Positions 44,121 to 52,076 of a DNA stretch of 64,000 nt are shown here, piece by piece. Under the pieces are notes generated by a model. The model was not told where the DNA came from. It did no database searches and saw only the letters and a program-made list of their open reading frames with translations. Source of the stretch: an uncultured Lachnospira sp. Lineage in GTDB: Bacteria > Bacillota > Clostridia > Lachnospirales > Lachnospiraceae. Position 1 is the stretch's first letter, and the number at the start of each line of letters is the position of its first letter. The stretch lies in the NCBI GenBank assembly GCA_910589305.1, contig CAJUTV010000004.1, forward strand, positions 150,853 through 214,852, given 5' to 3'. Made by a program: the position numbers and the translations under genes.

Positions 44121-44219
44121 ATGGATATTTTAGGATTTATGGCAGTGTTAAGTTTTGGCTTAACTTGCTTTGGAATAGGATATTCTATCGGTAAAGATAG
44201 TAATAAAACACAAAAATAA
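44121..44219 (+). CDS. 32-residue hydrophobic peptide, type I toxin-like
   Basis: The peptide has an N-terminal membrane-type stretch (ILGFMAVLSFGLTCFGIGY) and a charged end (SIGKDSNKTQK). AAAGGAGGG is 8 bases before ATG 44121. The frame is too short for the usual gene tracks. The mRNA leader can pair with the ribosome site in two ways, and its 5' end can pair with a segment downstream of the ORF, a pattern seen in type I toxin mRNAs such as hok and Fst. I know peptides of this look in many gut Firmicutes genomes but know no assigned function. Confidence 0.7.
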   Translation: MDILGFMAVLSFGLTCFGIGYSIGKDSNKTQK

Positions 44220-44250
44220 CCGCCCTCGGCTAAAGGATGCGGTTATTTTT
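44212..44250. terminator. Bidirectional terminator after the peptide gene
   Basis: AAAAATAACCGC pairs perfectly with GCGGTTATTTTT over a 15-base loop; the T-run on one strand and A-run on the other allow both directions. It begins inside the last codons of the peptide gene. Confidence 0.85.
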
Positions 44251-44291
44251 GTCATTTAATTAACCGGGCTAACCGTCTATCAGTAGTCCTT

Positions 44292-44326
44292 AAAGGGTGT
44301 CTGCTAGTAGCAGATACCCTTTTTTC
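44292..44326 (+). terminator. Second terminator of the peptide element
   Basis: AAAGGGTGTCTGCT pairs with AGCAGATACCCTTT over a three-base loop, followed by TTTT. The stretch between this and the first terminator may be a small RNA. Confidence 0.85.
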
Positions 44327-44374
44327 TATTGATATTGTAACATATGCAATTTTTATATGCAATATTCTTTTTTA

Positions 44375-44416
44375 AGTTTTCGTATTTTTTATCTTAAATA
44401 AAAAAATACGGAAACT
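44375..44416. other. AT-rich hairpin downstream of the peptide element
   Basis: AGTTTTCGTATTTTTTAT nearly pairs with ATAAAAAAATACGGAAACT around a five-base loop. It has no clear gene attached. The rest of 44417-44568 holds no ORF. Confidence 0.5.
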
Positions 44417-44568
44417 GTTTATTATAATTAAATTATCACAAATAATCAAACTATTTTTAATAAAGATTGCCAAGAGCGTTCTCCAGCTATGATGAAGGTA
44501 TTTAAGAGTACTGTTATTCAAAGAAATTGTAATAAAAAAGCATAATATTAGTATTTGTTCTAGTTATC

Positions 44569-44613
44569 ACTTCAATGCCACAAAAGCATAAGTGGTGGGT
44601 GGGACTTGCTTGT
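44569..44613 (+). repeat. Hairpin repeat B, copy 2
   Basis: CACTTCAATGCC, then AAAAGCATAAGTGGT and GGACTTGCTTG follow the 4314-4350 copy. It overlaps the start of a terminator-like stem (44603-44641) upstream of leuS. Confidence 0.45.
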
Positions 44614-44641
44614 TTTAGTGGGAAATACAAGTCCGTTTTGC
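44603..44641 (+). terminator. Terminator-like hairpin upstream of leuS
   Basis: GGACTTG pairs with CAAGTCC, followed by GTTTTG. It precedes the leuS promoter, so it ends upstream transcription. Confidence 0.55.
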
Positions 44642-44675
44642 AATATAGTACCTTTTGAATATTATGAAGAAAAAA

Positions 44676-44703
44676 TTGACAAATGGCTTGTCTGTGCTAA
44701 AAT
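44676..44703 (+). promoter_or_regulatory. Sigma-A-type promoter for leuS
   Basis: Perfect TTGACA at 44676-44681, 16-base spacer, TAAAAT at 44698-44703. The leader is only about 30 bases, so there is no room for a T-box. Confidence 0.7.
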
Positions 44704-44739
44704 AGAACCATTATAGTCGTAATATGGAGGATTTTTGAT

Positions 44740-47157
44740 ATGGCAGCAGCTTACAATCATAAAGTAGTTGAAAAAAAATGGAGAGGGAATTGGGAGGCGC
44801 ATCCAATTAATGTAAATGATGGAAAGAAGCCAAAGTATTATTGTTTGGATATGTTTCCATATCCTTCTGGCAATGGACTTCATGTAGGGCATTGGAGAGG
44901 TTATGTTATCAGTGATGTATGGAGCCGATATAAAATGATGCATGGATATTATGTTATTCACCCAATGGGGTGGGATGCATTTGGACTTCCAGCAGAAAAT
45001 TATGCAATTAAAAACGGCGTACATCCAAGAGTATCAACACAGCAAAATGTAACCAATATTAAAAGACAAATACAAGATATCTCAGCGGTTTATGATTGGG
45101 ATATGGAGGTTAATACAACAGACCCATCTTTTTATAAGTGGACACAATGGATATTTGTTCAAATGTTTAATAAGGGACTAGCATATGAGAAAGAGATGCC
45201 AATTAACTGGTGTCCTTCATGTAAGACGGGACTTGCCAATGAAGAGGTTGTCAATGGATGTTGTGAACGCTGCCATTCAGAGGTGACAAAAAAGAACCTG
45301 AAGCAGTGGATGCTTAAAATTACAGCTTATGCAGACCGCCTTTTAGAAGACCTTGACAAGCTGGACTGGCCTGAGAAAGTAAAGAAGATGCAAAGTGATT
45401 GGATTGGTCGTTCTTATGGTGCAGAGGTTGATTTTAAAGTGGATGGCAAAGAGGAGAGTATAACGGTATATACAACACGACCAGACACATTGCATGGCGC
45501 TACATTTATGGTATTAGCACCAGAACATGCACTTGCAAAAGAACTTGCCACACCAGAGACACAAAAAGATGTGGAGGATTATATTTACAGGGCATCAACT
45601 CGTTCTAATGTAGACCGTATGCAGGATAAAGAAAAAACAGGTGTATTTACAGGTTCTTATGCAGTGAATCCATTAAATGGCAAAAAAGTGCCTATCTGGC
45701 TTTCTGATTATGTTCTTGCTGATTATGGCACAGGTGCAATTATGTGTGTTCCTGCACATGATGACAGAGACTTTGAATTTGCTAAAAAGTTTAACCTTCC
45801 AATTATACAGGTTATTGCAAAAGATGGAAAAGAAATCGAAAATATGGAAGTCGCTTATACAGAAGCAGCAGGAACAATGATTAACTCTGGCGATTGGAAT
45901 GGTATGGAGTCGTCTGTTCTTAAAAAAGAAGCACCTGCTATGATTGAAAAAATGGGCGTTGGCAAGAAAAAAGTCAATTATAAGCTTCGTGATTGGGTAT
46001 TTTCAAGACAACGATACTGGGGTGAGCCAATTCCAATTGTTCATTGTGATGACTGTGGCTGTGTGGCCGTTCCAGAAGACCAGCTTCCTGTACTGCTTCC
46101 AGATGTTGATAAATATGAGCCTACTGGAACGGGCGAATCACCGCTTGCAGCCATTGATGAATGGGTTCATACAACTTGTCCGAAATGCGGCAAGCCAGCA
46201 AGGAGAGAAACCAATACGATGCCACAGTGGGCAGGTTCTTCATGGTATTTTTTAAGATATGTGGATAATAAAAATGATAAGCAGCTTGTCAGTCCGCAAA
46301 AGGCAAATGAGTACCTTCCTGTTGATATGTATATAGGCGGAGTGGAACATGCCGTTCTTCATTTACTGTATTCAAGATTTTATACAAAGTTTTTAAATGA
46401 TATTGGCGCCGTTGATTTTGATGAACCATTTACAAAGTTATTTAATCAAGGCATGATTACAGGTAAAAATGGTGTGAAAATGAGTAAGTCTATGGGAAAT
46501 GTCGTTTCACCAGATGACCTTATTGAAGATTATGGCTGTGATGCGCTTAGAATGTATGAGCTTTTTGTGGGACCGCCTGAGATGGATGCAGAGTGGGACG
46601 ACAGAGGAATTGATGGAGTACGCAGATTTTTGACGCGTTTTTACAATCTAGTATCGGATAGTGCCAGCAAAAATGTTGCTCCAACGGATGAATTGATAAA
46701 AATCAGAAATAAAATGGTTTATGATATTACAACAAGAATTGATAATTTTAGCTTAAATACCGTTGTGAGCGGATTTATGGAATACACCAATAAGTTGTTG
46801 GATATTGCAAAAAATATAGGCGGTATTGACAAGGATACATGCAATGTGATTGTTACGCTTCTTGCTCCATTTGCTCCGCATATGGCAGAAGAACTTTGGG
46901 AACTGCTTGGACATAACAAAAGTATATTTATAGAAAATTCATGGCCAACATATGATGAGGAGGCTATGAAGGAAGATACGGTTGAAATTGCAGTTCAGGT
47001 AAATGGCAAAGTAAAAGGAAAAGTAACCATTGCCGTTGATGCAGATAAAAATGTAGCAATGGAAAAGGCAAAAGCGGCATTGGGAGAGAAATGTCCAAGT
47101 ACTATTGTTAAGGAAATTTATGTTCTGGGAAAAATTATTAATATTGTTGGAAAATAA
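44740..47157 (+). CDS. leuS: Leucyl-tRNA synthetase
   Basis: Protein of 805 residues, full length. The class I signature is PSGNGLHVGHWRGY (HVGH near residue 48) and the KMSKS loop is VKMSKSMGN (near 580). The CP1 editing domain has TTRPDTLHGATFMVLAPEH. A zinc site (CPSCKTG, CERCHSE) lies near residues 160-185. It charges tRNA-Leu. TATGGAGG lies 10 bases before the ATG, after its own promoter. Confidence 0.96.
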   Translation: MAAAYNHKVVEKKWRGNWEAHPINVNDGKKPKYYCLDMFPYPSGNGLHVGHWRGYVISDVWSRYKMMHGYYVIHPMGWDAFGLPAENYAIKNGVHPRVSTQQNVTNIKRQIQDISAVYDWDMEVNTTDPSFYKWTQWIFVQMFNKGLAYEKEMPINWCPSCKTGLANEEVVNGCCERCHSEVTKKNLKQWMLKITAYADRLLEDLDKLDWPEKVKKMQSDWIGRSYGAEVDFKVDGKEESITVYTTRPDTLHGATFMVLAPEHALAKELATPETQKDVEDYIYRASTRSNVDRMQDKEKTGVFTGSYAVNPLNGKKVPIWLSDYVLADYGTGAIMCVPAHDDRDFEFAKKFNLPIIQVIAKDGKEIENMEVAYTEAAGTMINSGDWNGMESSVLKKEAPAMIEKMGVGKKKVNYKLRDWVFSRQRYWGEPIPIVHCDDCGCVAVPEDQLPVLLPDVDKYEPTGTGESPLAAIDEWVHTTCPKCGKPARRETNTMPQWAGSSWYFLRYVDNKNDKQLVSPQKANEYLPVDMYIGGVEHAVLHLLYSRFYTKFLNDIGAVDFDEPFTKLFNQGMITGKNGVKMSKSMGNVVSPDDLIEDYGCDALRMYELFVGPPEMDAEWDDRGIDGVRRFLTRFYNLVSDSASKNVAPTDELIKIRNKMVYDITTRIDNFSLNTVVSGFMEYTNKLLDIAKNIGGIDKDTCNVIVTLLAPFAPHMAEELWELLGHNKSIFIENSWPTYDEEAMKEDTVEIAVQVNGKVKGKVTIAVDADKNVAMEKAKAALGEKCPSTIVKEIYVLGKIINIVGK

Positions 47158-47309
47158 GTTGCCAAAAATGGTTTTAGAGGGCGAGTTTTCAAGAGAATAT
47201 TGTTAATATTATTGGAAGATAATAGGATAAGATATAAAAAAATAATAAATAATTGAGTATGTAAAAAATAAATAGCTTGGAGATAATCGTTATTATAAGC
47301 AGGTGATGG

Positions 47310-47343
47310 ATAGCGTGGGGAATGAAAACAGCACCCACGCTAT
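47310..47343. other. Hairpin in the gap after leuS
   Basis: ATAGCGTGGG (47310-47319) pairs with CCCACGCTAT (47334-47343). There is no T-run in either direction. The rest of the 312-base gap (47158-47469) is AT-rich with no ORF. Confidence 0.5.
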
Positions 47344-47469
47344 TATAATAAGTGTGTGATGGTAGAATGATATAGGATATGATAAAAGAATAAAAAATAG
47401 TATTTACATGATAAAAATAGTTATGATATAATTAATGGGAATAGTTTATAGGAAAGAGATATTGTATTT

Positions 47470-47982
47470 ATGGATAAAAAAGATGAATATGCAGAAATAC
47501 TGCTTAATGCTTATAATGAGGGAATATTTAAAATACTTTGGAATACATCAAGTTTTTCAATTGGAGTTGACCATAGAAGAAAAGATATGTTTCCTGAATT
47601 AAAAGATGAAAAATTTAAAAAATATATATTATACATTATAAGTATAATTAGAAAAATGGCAGAAGATAAAGAAATCGAAAATCTCCCAGAAGATGATTTG
47701 AAAGTAGCAAAGGAGATTTATGCGCAAGAAAAGGATTTAAAAAATCATCTCTATATAAAAAAGAATAGTAAAATAAATTGTTTTAGATTTTTAAGAACAC
47801 AAATTATAAGTTATAGAAATGAAGAAAATCCTAAAGAGATAGAGGCAAATTCAGCGATAATAAAGATGATAATGGAAAATGATGATGATGATGAATCTTG
47901 TACATTTGAAGTTTCCAGACGAGATTTAGGAGATATTATAGAACAATTGATGGAACTAAAAGAAAAAATGGATAATATATAA
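47470..47982 (+). CDS. Unknown protein, first gene of a DUF433/DUF5615 cassette
   Basis: Protein of 170 residues, helix-rich and strongly charged (RKMAEDKEIENLPEDDLKVA), with an acidic stretch DDDDESCTFEVSRRD and a helical end that may be a coiled coil (GDIIEQLMELKEKMDN). I do not recognise a family. Its stop is only 14 bases before the DUF433 gene with AAAGGAGG in between, so it is part of the operon. It may be a regulator or a third component of the toxin-antitoxin unit. Confidence 0.6.
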   Translation: MDKKDEYAEILLNAYNEGIFKILWNTSSFSIGVDHRRKDMFPELKDEKFKKYILYIISIIRKMAEDKEIENLPEDDLKVAKEIYAQEKDLKNHLYIKKNSKINCFRFLRTQIISYRNEENPKEIEANSAIIKMIMENDDDDESCTFEVSRRDLGDIIEQLMELKEKMDNI

Positions 47983-47996
47983 AAGGAGGAAGAAAA

Positions 47997-48413
47997 ATGA
48001 CAGAACTTTTGGACAAAGATTTTGAGATGATTTTTCCTGAAACATTGCAACATACATATAATATTAAAAATCAATATGAATTTGGTTTAAATAAAAAATA
48101 TAAGACATATAATGAGGATATGGAAAATGATATTGTATTTTTAAATCATAATTATGAAAATTATCAAGAAATTGAACGATATTTTAATAAAATAGCAAAA
48201 AAATTTGATGCCATTCAGATTGATAAAAAAAAATTAAGTGGTATGCCAGTAATAAAGGATACTAGAATACCAGTTAGTTTAGTTGCTGCCTGTTTAAAAG
48301 ATGAAATGACAATTCAGGATATCTGTGAGGAATATAGGTTGACAAAGCAAGATGTAGAGACGGCTATGGAGTATGTGATTGAAATTTTGGATGTTCCCTA
48401 TCAGGAAGGTTAA
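47997..48413 (+). CDS. DUF433 domain antitoxin
   Basis: Protein of 138 residues. The C-terminal part carries DUF433: SGMPVIKDTRIPVSLVAACL and EMTIQDICEEYRLTKQDV. The N-terminal 75 residues are additional, since DUF433 proteins are usually near 75 residues. DUF433 proteins are antitoxin candidates next to DUF5615 PIN-like toxins, and that toxin starts one base downstream. GGAGG lies 7 bases before the ATG. Confidence 0.8.
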   Translation: MTELLDKDFEMIFPETLQHTYNIKNQYEFGLNKKYKTYNEDMENDIVFLNHNYENYQEIERYFNKIAKKFDAIQIDKKKLSGMPVIKDTRIPVSLVAACLKDEMTIQDICEEYRLTKQDVETAMEYVIEILDVPYQEG

Positions 48414-48414
48414 A

Positions 48415-48825
48415 ATGAAGATACTATTAGATGAAAATATTACTCAAAAATCAATACCTATTTTACAAAAATATAAACATGATGTTATTCATATATTGGA
48501 TAGATGTAATGCAGGACAAAGTGATAAGCGTGTGTTTCAACTAGCTTTAAAAGAACAACGAGTTTTGATTACATTGAATGGAAAAGATTTTATTGTTTTT
48601 ATTCCACCTCAAACAGATTTAGGGTTGCATTATGGATTGATTTGGATTAGAAAATTTCAGGTTACAAATAAAAATTATGAAGAAGTAATGAATATAATAG
48701 GGGATTTTTTAAGAAGTAAGGGCAATAGCATAGAAAATATATATTATGCTATGAAGAAAAAGGGTGATTCTTATGAAATTATCCAACAATACCCTCGAAG
48801 TACAAAAATGTTCATTCAACTTTAA
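48415..48825 (+). CDS. DUF5615 PIN-like toxin
   Basis: Protein of 136 residues. It opens with ILLDENITQKSIPIL and has ALKEQRVLITLNGKDF, the pattern of DUF5615 (a PIN-like fold with Asp/Glu metal ligands). GGAAGG precedes ATG 48415 after a one-base gap from the DUF433 stop. It would be a ribonuclease controlled by the DUF433 protein. Confidence 0.82.
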   Translation: MKILLDENITQKSIPILQKYKHDVIHILDRCNAGQSDKRVFQLALKEQRVLITLNGKDFIVFIPPQTDLGLHYGLIWIRKFQVTNKNYEEVMNIIGDFLRSKGNSIENIYYAMKKKGDSYEIIQQYPRSTKMFIQL

Positions 48826-48849
48826 ATAAGTACTAGTGTAGGAATAATA

Positions 48850-49119
48850 ATGAAATATTTTATAATATATATAATAATAATAAATATCATAGCATTTATC
48901 ATGTATGGAAGCGATAAAAGAAAGGCAATTCAAGGTTCTTTTAGAACGCCGGAAAAAGTCCTAATAGGGGTGGCAATAATAGGAGGTTCGGTGGGAGCAT
49001 ATGCAGGGATGCATATGTTCCACCATAAAACAAAACATGCAAAGTTTTTTATCGGTGTTCCATTAATAATAATAGTTCAGGTAATATCTTTTTTTCTTGT
49101 TCTGAAAGCTCATCTTTGA
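48850..49119 (+). CDS. DUF1294 membrane protein
   Basis: Protein of 89 residues. One N-terminal helix is followed by YGSDKRKAIQGSFRTPEKVL and GGSVGAYAGMHMFHHKTKH, then a second helix, the standard layout of DUF1294. Function is unknown. Its 3' end overlaps the convergent gene at 49049-49288 by about 70 bases. Confidence 0.82.
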   Translation: MKYFIIYIIIINIIAFIMYGSDKRKAIQGSFRTPEKVLIGVAIIGGSVGAYAGMHMFHHKTKHAKFFIGVPLIIIVQVISFFLVLKAHL

Positions 49120-49288
49120 CTTGGTCTATAATAAGCAACATGTCTTCTTTTGTAAAGGAGATGCCTGCCTGTTTTGCTTTGCTGCTTATAGCAAGCATGA
49201 GAGGCAGGATTTCATCTTTATTTTTGCCTTTTGACATAGACTTAAATTCATTAATAAGAAGCTGCTTTCTAAAATCTAATTCACTCAC
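49049..49288 (-). CDS. Unknown 79-residue helical protein
   Basis: The product reads SELDFRKQLLINEFKSM and DEILPLMLAISSKAKQ, then DMLLIIDQVKDELS, a small helical protein. Starting at GTG 49288 fits AGAGG five bases upstream; the longer frame from 49315 has none. It overlaps the convergent DUF1294 gene by 71 bases. No family is recognised. A minus-strand gene of 220 residues lies upstream, so it may be in a unit with it. Confidence 0.6.
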   Translation of the reverse strand: MSELDFRKQLLINEFKSMSKGKNKDEILPLMLAISSKAKQAGISFTKEDMLLIIDQVKDELSEQEKKILPELLLLMEHR

Positions 49289-49462
49289 ATTAACCTCTTT
49301 CTTGTGTGTAATCACACGATTTATTTTATGAAGTTGAACCTTATTTTGTTTTTAAGAAATAATAATTTAAGAACAGTGTACAATTTTTATTAAGCTTTGC
49401 AAGAAACTATAATTTAACAGTATGTTTGTTATACAAACTTGTAAGAGTTTCTTTCAATTTTT

Positions 49463-50125
49463 TTACAGGTTCAAATCATCAAGTTGTTTTAAATAGTCAT
49501 CAAATAATTTTTGCTGCTCTTGATTCATTGCATTGGAAAATATTGAAAATCCTTTATCTGCTTCAGAAGACGGTCTTTGTTTTGTTTGCCCTGAGTCATT
49601 GTTATTGGAATGATTTTCGTTGTTATGTTCAATATCTTGAGCATTGTTGTCTTGATTATTTGTATTTTCTTGATTATTTTCGTTTGTGCCGGCAGTATTT
49701 GTATTGCCAAAAGCACTAGCAGCACTGCCCATATATTTTCCTAAGAGGTCTGATACATCCATATTGCTTTGATTCAATAATTCAGACATAGAAGAAAACA
49801 TTTTAAAGCCTGAAATCATAGATTTATAATTTTCAGGTAAATAAGGAGCAATACTATTCATAAAATCATCATTATTGAGCAGATTGAGTAAAAAGTTAGA
49901 ATTTTCATTATCCGTGCTTATTGTTTTGGTGGAATTTGACATACTGGTAATATTGCTAGCATAATTAAAAAAGTCTATGGTTTGTTTCAATTCCATAAAC
50001 CGTATTATCAAGGATAAATTTTTTTGAAGATTAATATCCAAAAATGGGAGCATAGCCTTCATCATTTGAAATGAAGACGGTATTGTTACTATATCAAATT
50101 CTGTTAACGGTGGTTTATCTGCCAT
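49463..50125 (-). CDS. Unknown 220-residue protein
   Basis: The N-terminal half is helical (FLDINLQKNLSLIIRFMELK) and the C-terminal part is rich in Asn and Gln (NENNQENTNNQDNNAQD, NNENHSNNND), a low-complexity region. The end reads QEQQKLFDDYLKQLDDL. AAAGGAG lies 4 bases before the ATG. It stands between two other unknown minus-strand genes. No family is recognised; a structural or spore-related role is a guess only. Confidence 0.65.
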   Translation of the reverse strand: MADKPPLTEFDIVTIPSSFQMMKAMLPFLDINLQKNLSLIIRFMELKQTIDFFNYASNITSMSNSTKTISTDNENSNFLLNLLNNDDFMNSIAPYLPENYKSMISGFKMFSSMSELLNQSNMDVSDLLGKYMGSAASAFGNTNTAGTNENNQENTNNQDNNAQDIEHNNENHSNNNDSGQTKQRPSSEADKGFSIFSNAMNQEQQKLFDDYLKQLDDLNL

Positions 50126-50258
50126 AATGCTCCTTTATTTGCACTGATTTTCAGCGTAATTTCATCCTGAAACTGATAATCAATATAATATATGTAGTTT
50201 GTTGTTTGATATGAATAAAAGTTAAAATCAAATTGCTATATAAAACTTTATGTAAAGA

Positions 50259-50302
50259 TTCAAGGTTTCGCAAACGAAAATCGTTGTAGACGAAACCCTG
50301 AA
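50259..50302. other. Imperfect palindrome between unknown genes
   Basis: TTCAAGGTTTCG and CGAAACCCTGAA enclose a smaller ACGA/TCGT stem. It lies in the 252-base gap between the 220-residue gene and the Cys/Gly-rich gene and has no clear T-run. A second weak hairpin, TTAGACA/TGTCTAA (50336-50377), ends at the Cys/Gly gene stop. Confidence 0.45.
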
Positions 50303-50377
50303 TTTTATCGAAGGGGGAAATACTGTTACTGCCTTTTAGACATTAGATTTTTTGGATTAAAATCCATTTTTGTCTAA

Positions 50378-50692
50378 TTAGCAGCCACAGCCGCAGTTGT
50401 TGTTGCAGCCACAGCCGCAGCCGTTGCCGCTTAAGAAACTGCCATTGCCACCACAGAAGAAAAGAAGAAGGATAATCCACAGACAGCTGTCGCCGCCGTT
50501 GCTAAAACCGCTGCCGCAGCCGCAACCACCGCCACAGCCGCATCCGCCGCCGCCAAATGTGCTGCCGCATCCATTTCCTCCACACAATAAAAGAAGGATG
50601 ATAATCCAGAAGCATGAAGAGCAACCGCCACCGTTGCCTCCACATCCGCATTCATTACATCCGCCGCAGTTTGTTGCTGCTAAATCACTCAT
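50378..50692 (-). CDS. Cys/Gly-rich protein with two hydrophobic repeats
   Basis: Protein of 104 residues, almost half Gly and Cys. Two copies of a module occur: CSSCFWIIILLLLCGGNGCG and DSCLWIILLLFFCGGNGSF, with CGCG-rich runs around them (CGCGGGCGCGSG). Such proteins appear in clostridia as chorion-like or spore-surface candidates; the name comes from composition, not from tested function. It could form an insoluble coat or a disulphide-linked layer. TGGAGG lies 8 bases before the ATG. The antisense Pro-rich frame is a shadow. Confidence 0.75.
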   Translation of the reverse strand: MSDLAATNCGGCNECGCGGNGGGCSSCFWIIILLLLCGGNGCGSTFGGGGCGCGGGCGCGSGFSNGGDSCLWIILLLFFCGGNGSFLSGNGCGCGCNNNCGCGC

Positions 50693-50919
50693 TTTTTAGT
50701 CCTCCAAATGTTTTATGACATTTACACTACAATAATATGAGAAAGTGCTTGTGTCTGTTACAATATTTCTTACAAAAATGTTGCAAATAATTGTCCTTTG
50801 TTATATTATCAATGTTGATTAGTTTGTGTACAAACAAAGTTTCGCTTATTGTTTGGCATTTGACCGTTTGATAGCAATATAATGATAGAATAGTTATTCC
50901 GCTTATGGAGGATTTAATA

Positions 50920-51975
50920 TTGAAAGTATCAGTAATTATTCCGTCCCTAAATCCAGATAATAAATTGATTCAAGTTGTTGATGCGCTGGTTGCAAAGGGA
51001 TTTGATGATATTATTCTTGTTAATGATGGAAGTGATAAGGCTCATATGCAGCCTTTTTTGCAGCTTAAAGAGTATCGTCAGTGTACAGTGCTGACACATG
51101 AAATAAATAGAGGAAAAGGCAGAGGTTTAAAGACAGCATTTGATTATTGCATTGCCAATAGACCAGATATTGATGGTGTTGTTACGGTTGATGGTGATAA
51201 TCAGCATAAAGCAGAGGACATATTAAATTGCTGTAATAAAATGATAGAATATAAAGATAAAGTAATTTTGGGCGTTCGTGATTTTTCAGGAGATGATGTT
51301 CCGCCAAAAAGCAAGTTTGGCAATAATATGACCAGTTTTGTCTTTAAGTTTGTATGTGGATTAAATATATCAGATACACAAACGGGACTTCGGGCTATAC
51401 CATTAAAATTTTTACCATTGTTTTCACAAATCAAAGGGGAACGATTTGAATATGAGACCAATATGCTGTTAGAACTTAAAAACAGCAATATTGATTTTAA
51501 ACAAGTTCCTATTGAAACTGTATATATAGAAGAAAATGCTTCAACGCATTTCAATCCTATAAAAGATTCATTAAAAATTTACGGCGTTATTTTTAAATAT
51601 ATTTTTAGTTCGCTTGCCTCTTCAGTAATTGATTTAGCAATTTTTAGTATTGTAAGTGCGCTTGTTTATAACAAATGTGAAGATTCTTTAAGAATTTTGT
51701 TAGCAACCGTTGTTGCAAGAATTGTATCCTCATTATTTAATTTTCTTTTTAATCGTAAGGCTGTTTTTAAGGCAAACAATAATTTTGGCAGTGCTATGAT
51801 GCGATATTATGTTCTATGTGTCTGTCAATTAATGGTATCCTATGGATTAGTCTATGTGATAACAAGTTTATTTGGTTTAGGGCAGGTTATGACCGTTGTA
51901 ACAAAAGGAATTATAGACACCATTTTATTTATGATTAGCTTTTATATTCAAAGAATATGGGTATTTAAGAAATAA
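50920..51975 (+). CDS. Glycosyltransferase family 2 - GtrA fusion
   Basis: Protein of 351 residues. The first 210 residues are a GT2 domain: VIIPSLNPDNKL, DDIILVNDGSD, GVVTVDGDNQH and DTQTGLRAIP, as in dolichol-phosphate mannose synthase-like enzymes. The last 130 residues have four membrane helices with NRKAVFKANN, the GtrA domain of lipid-linked sugar flipping. TTG 50920 is chosen: TATGGAGG sits 8 bases before it and is inside the longer frame from 50905. It starts a group of cell-surface genes. Confidence 0.82.
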   Translation: MKVSVIIPSLNPDNKLIQVVDALVAKGFDDIILVNDGSDKAHMQPFLQLKEYRQCTVLTHEINRGKGRGLKTAFDYCIANRPDIDGVVTVDGDNQHKAEDILNCCNKMIEYKDKVILGVRDFSGDDVPPKSKFGNNMTSFVFKFVCGLNISDTQTGLRAIPLKFLPLFSQIKGERFEYETNMLLELKNSNIDFKQVPIETVYIEENASTHFNPIKDSLKIYGVIFKYIFSSLASSVIDLAIFSIVSALVYNKCEDSLRILLATVVARIVSSLFNFLFNRKAVFKANNNFGSAMMRYYVLCVCQLMVSYGLVYVITSLFGLGQVMTVVTKGIIDTILFMISFYIQRIWVFKK

Positions 51976-52076
51976 ATTTTATAGTTTATAAAATAATATT
52001 TATAAAATGTATAATTTTAAAGATTATTTTGCGAATAGGGATATTAAATAAATGGAAGAAGAAAGAAGGGGCAAGT

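Larger units (their letters stand above)
44027..44279 (+). repeat. Inverted repeat framing the peptide gene
   Basis: TAGGCGGTTAGCCC (44027-44040) pairs with GGGCTAACCGTCTA (44266-44279) with one G-U. A second arm joins ACTACT (44014-44019) with AGTAGT (44282-44287). It places the 5' end of the mRNA next to its 3' region if transcription reads through. Confidence 0.7.

Noticed and set aside
44569..44641. Possible T-box upstream of leuS (GGGTGGGAC)
   Set aside because: The T-box core GGGTGGNAC is followed by TTGC, not CGCG, no specifier stem is visible, and the leuS promoter lies downstream, so the transcript would not contain it. It fits better as a repeat and terminator.
50336..50377. Terminator after the Cys/Gly-rich gene
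   Set aside because: The stem is present but the minus strand has no T-run after it, so it was kept only as a hairpin note.
50397..50699. Plus-strand Pro-rich ORF opposite the Cys/Gly gene
   Set aside because: Its composition is the direct consequence of GGC/TGC codons on the other strand; there is no ribosome site and the minus-strand frame has one.
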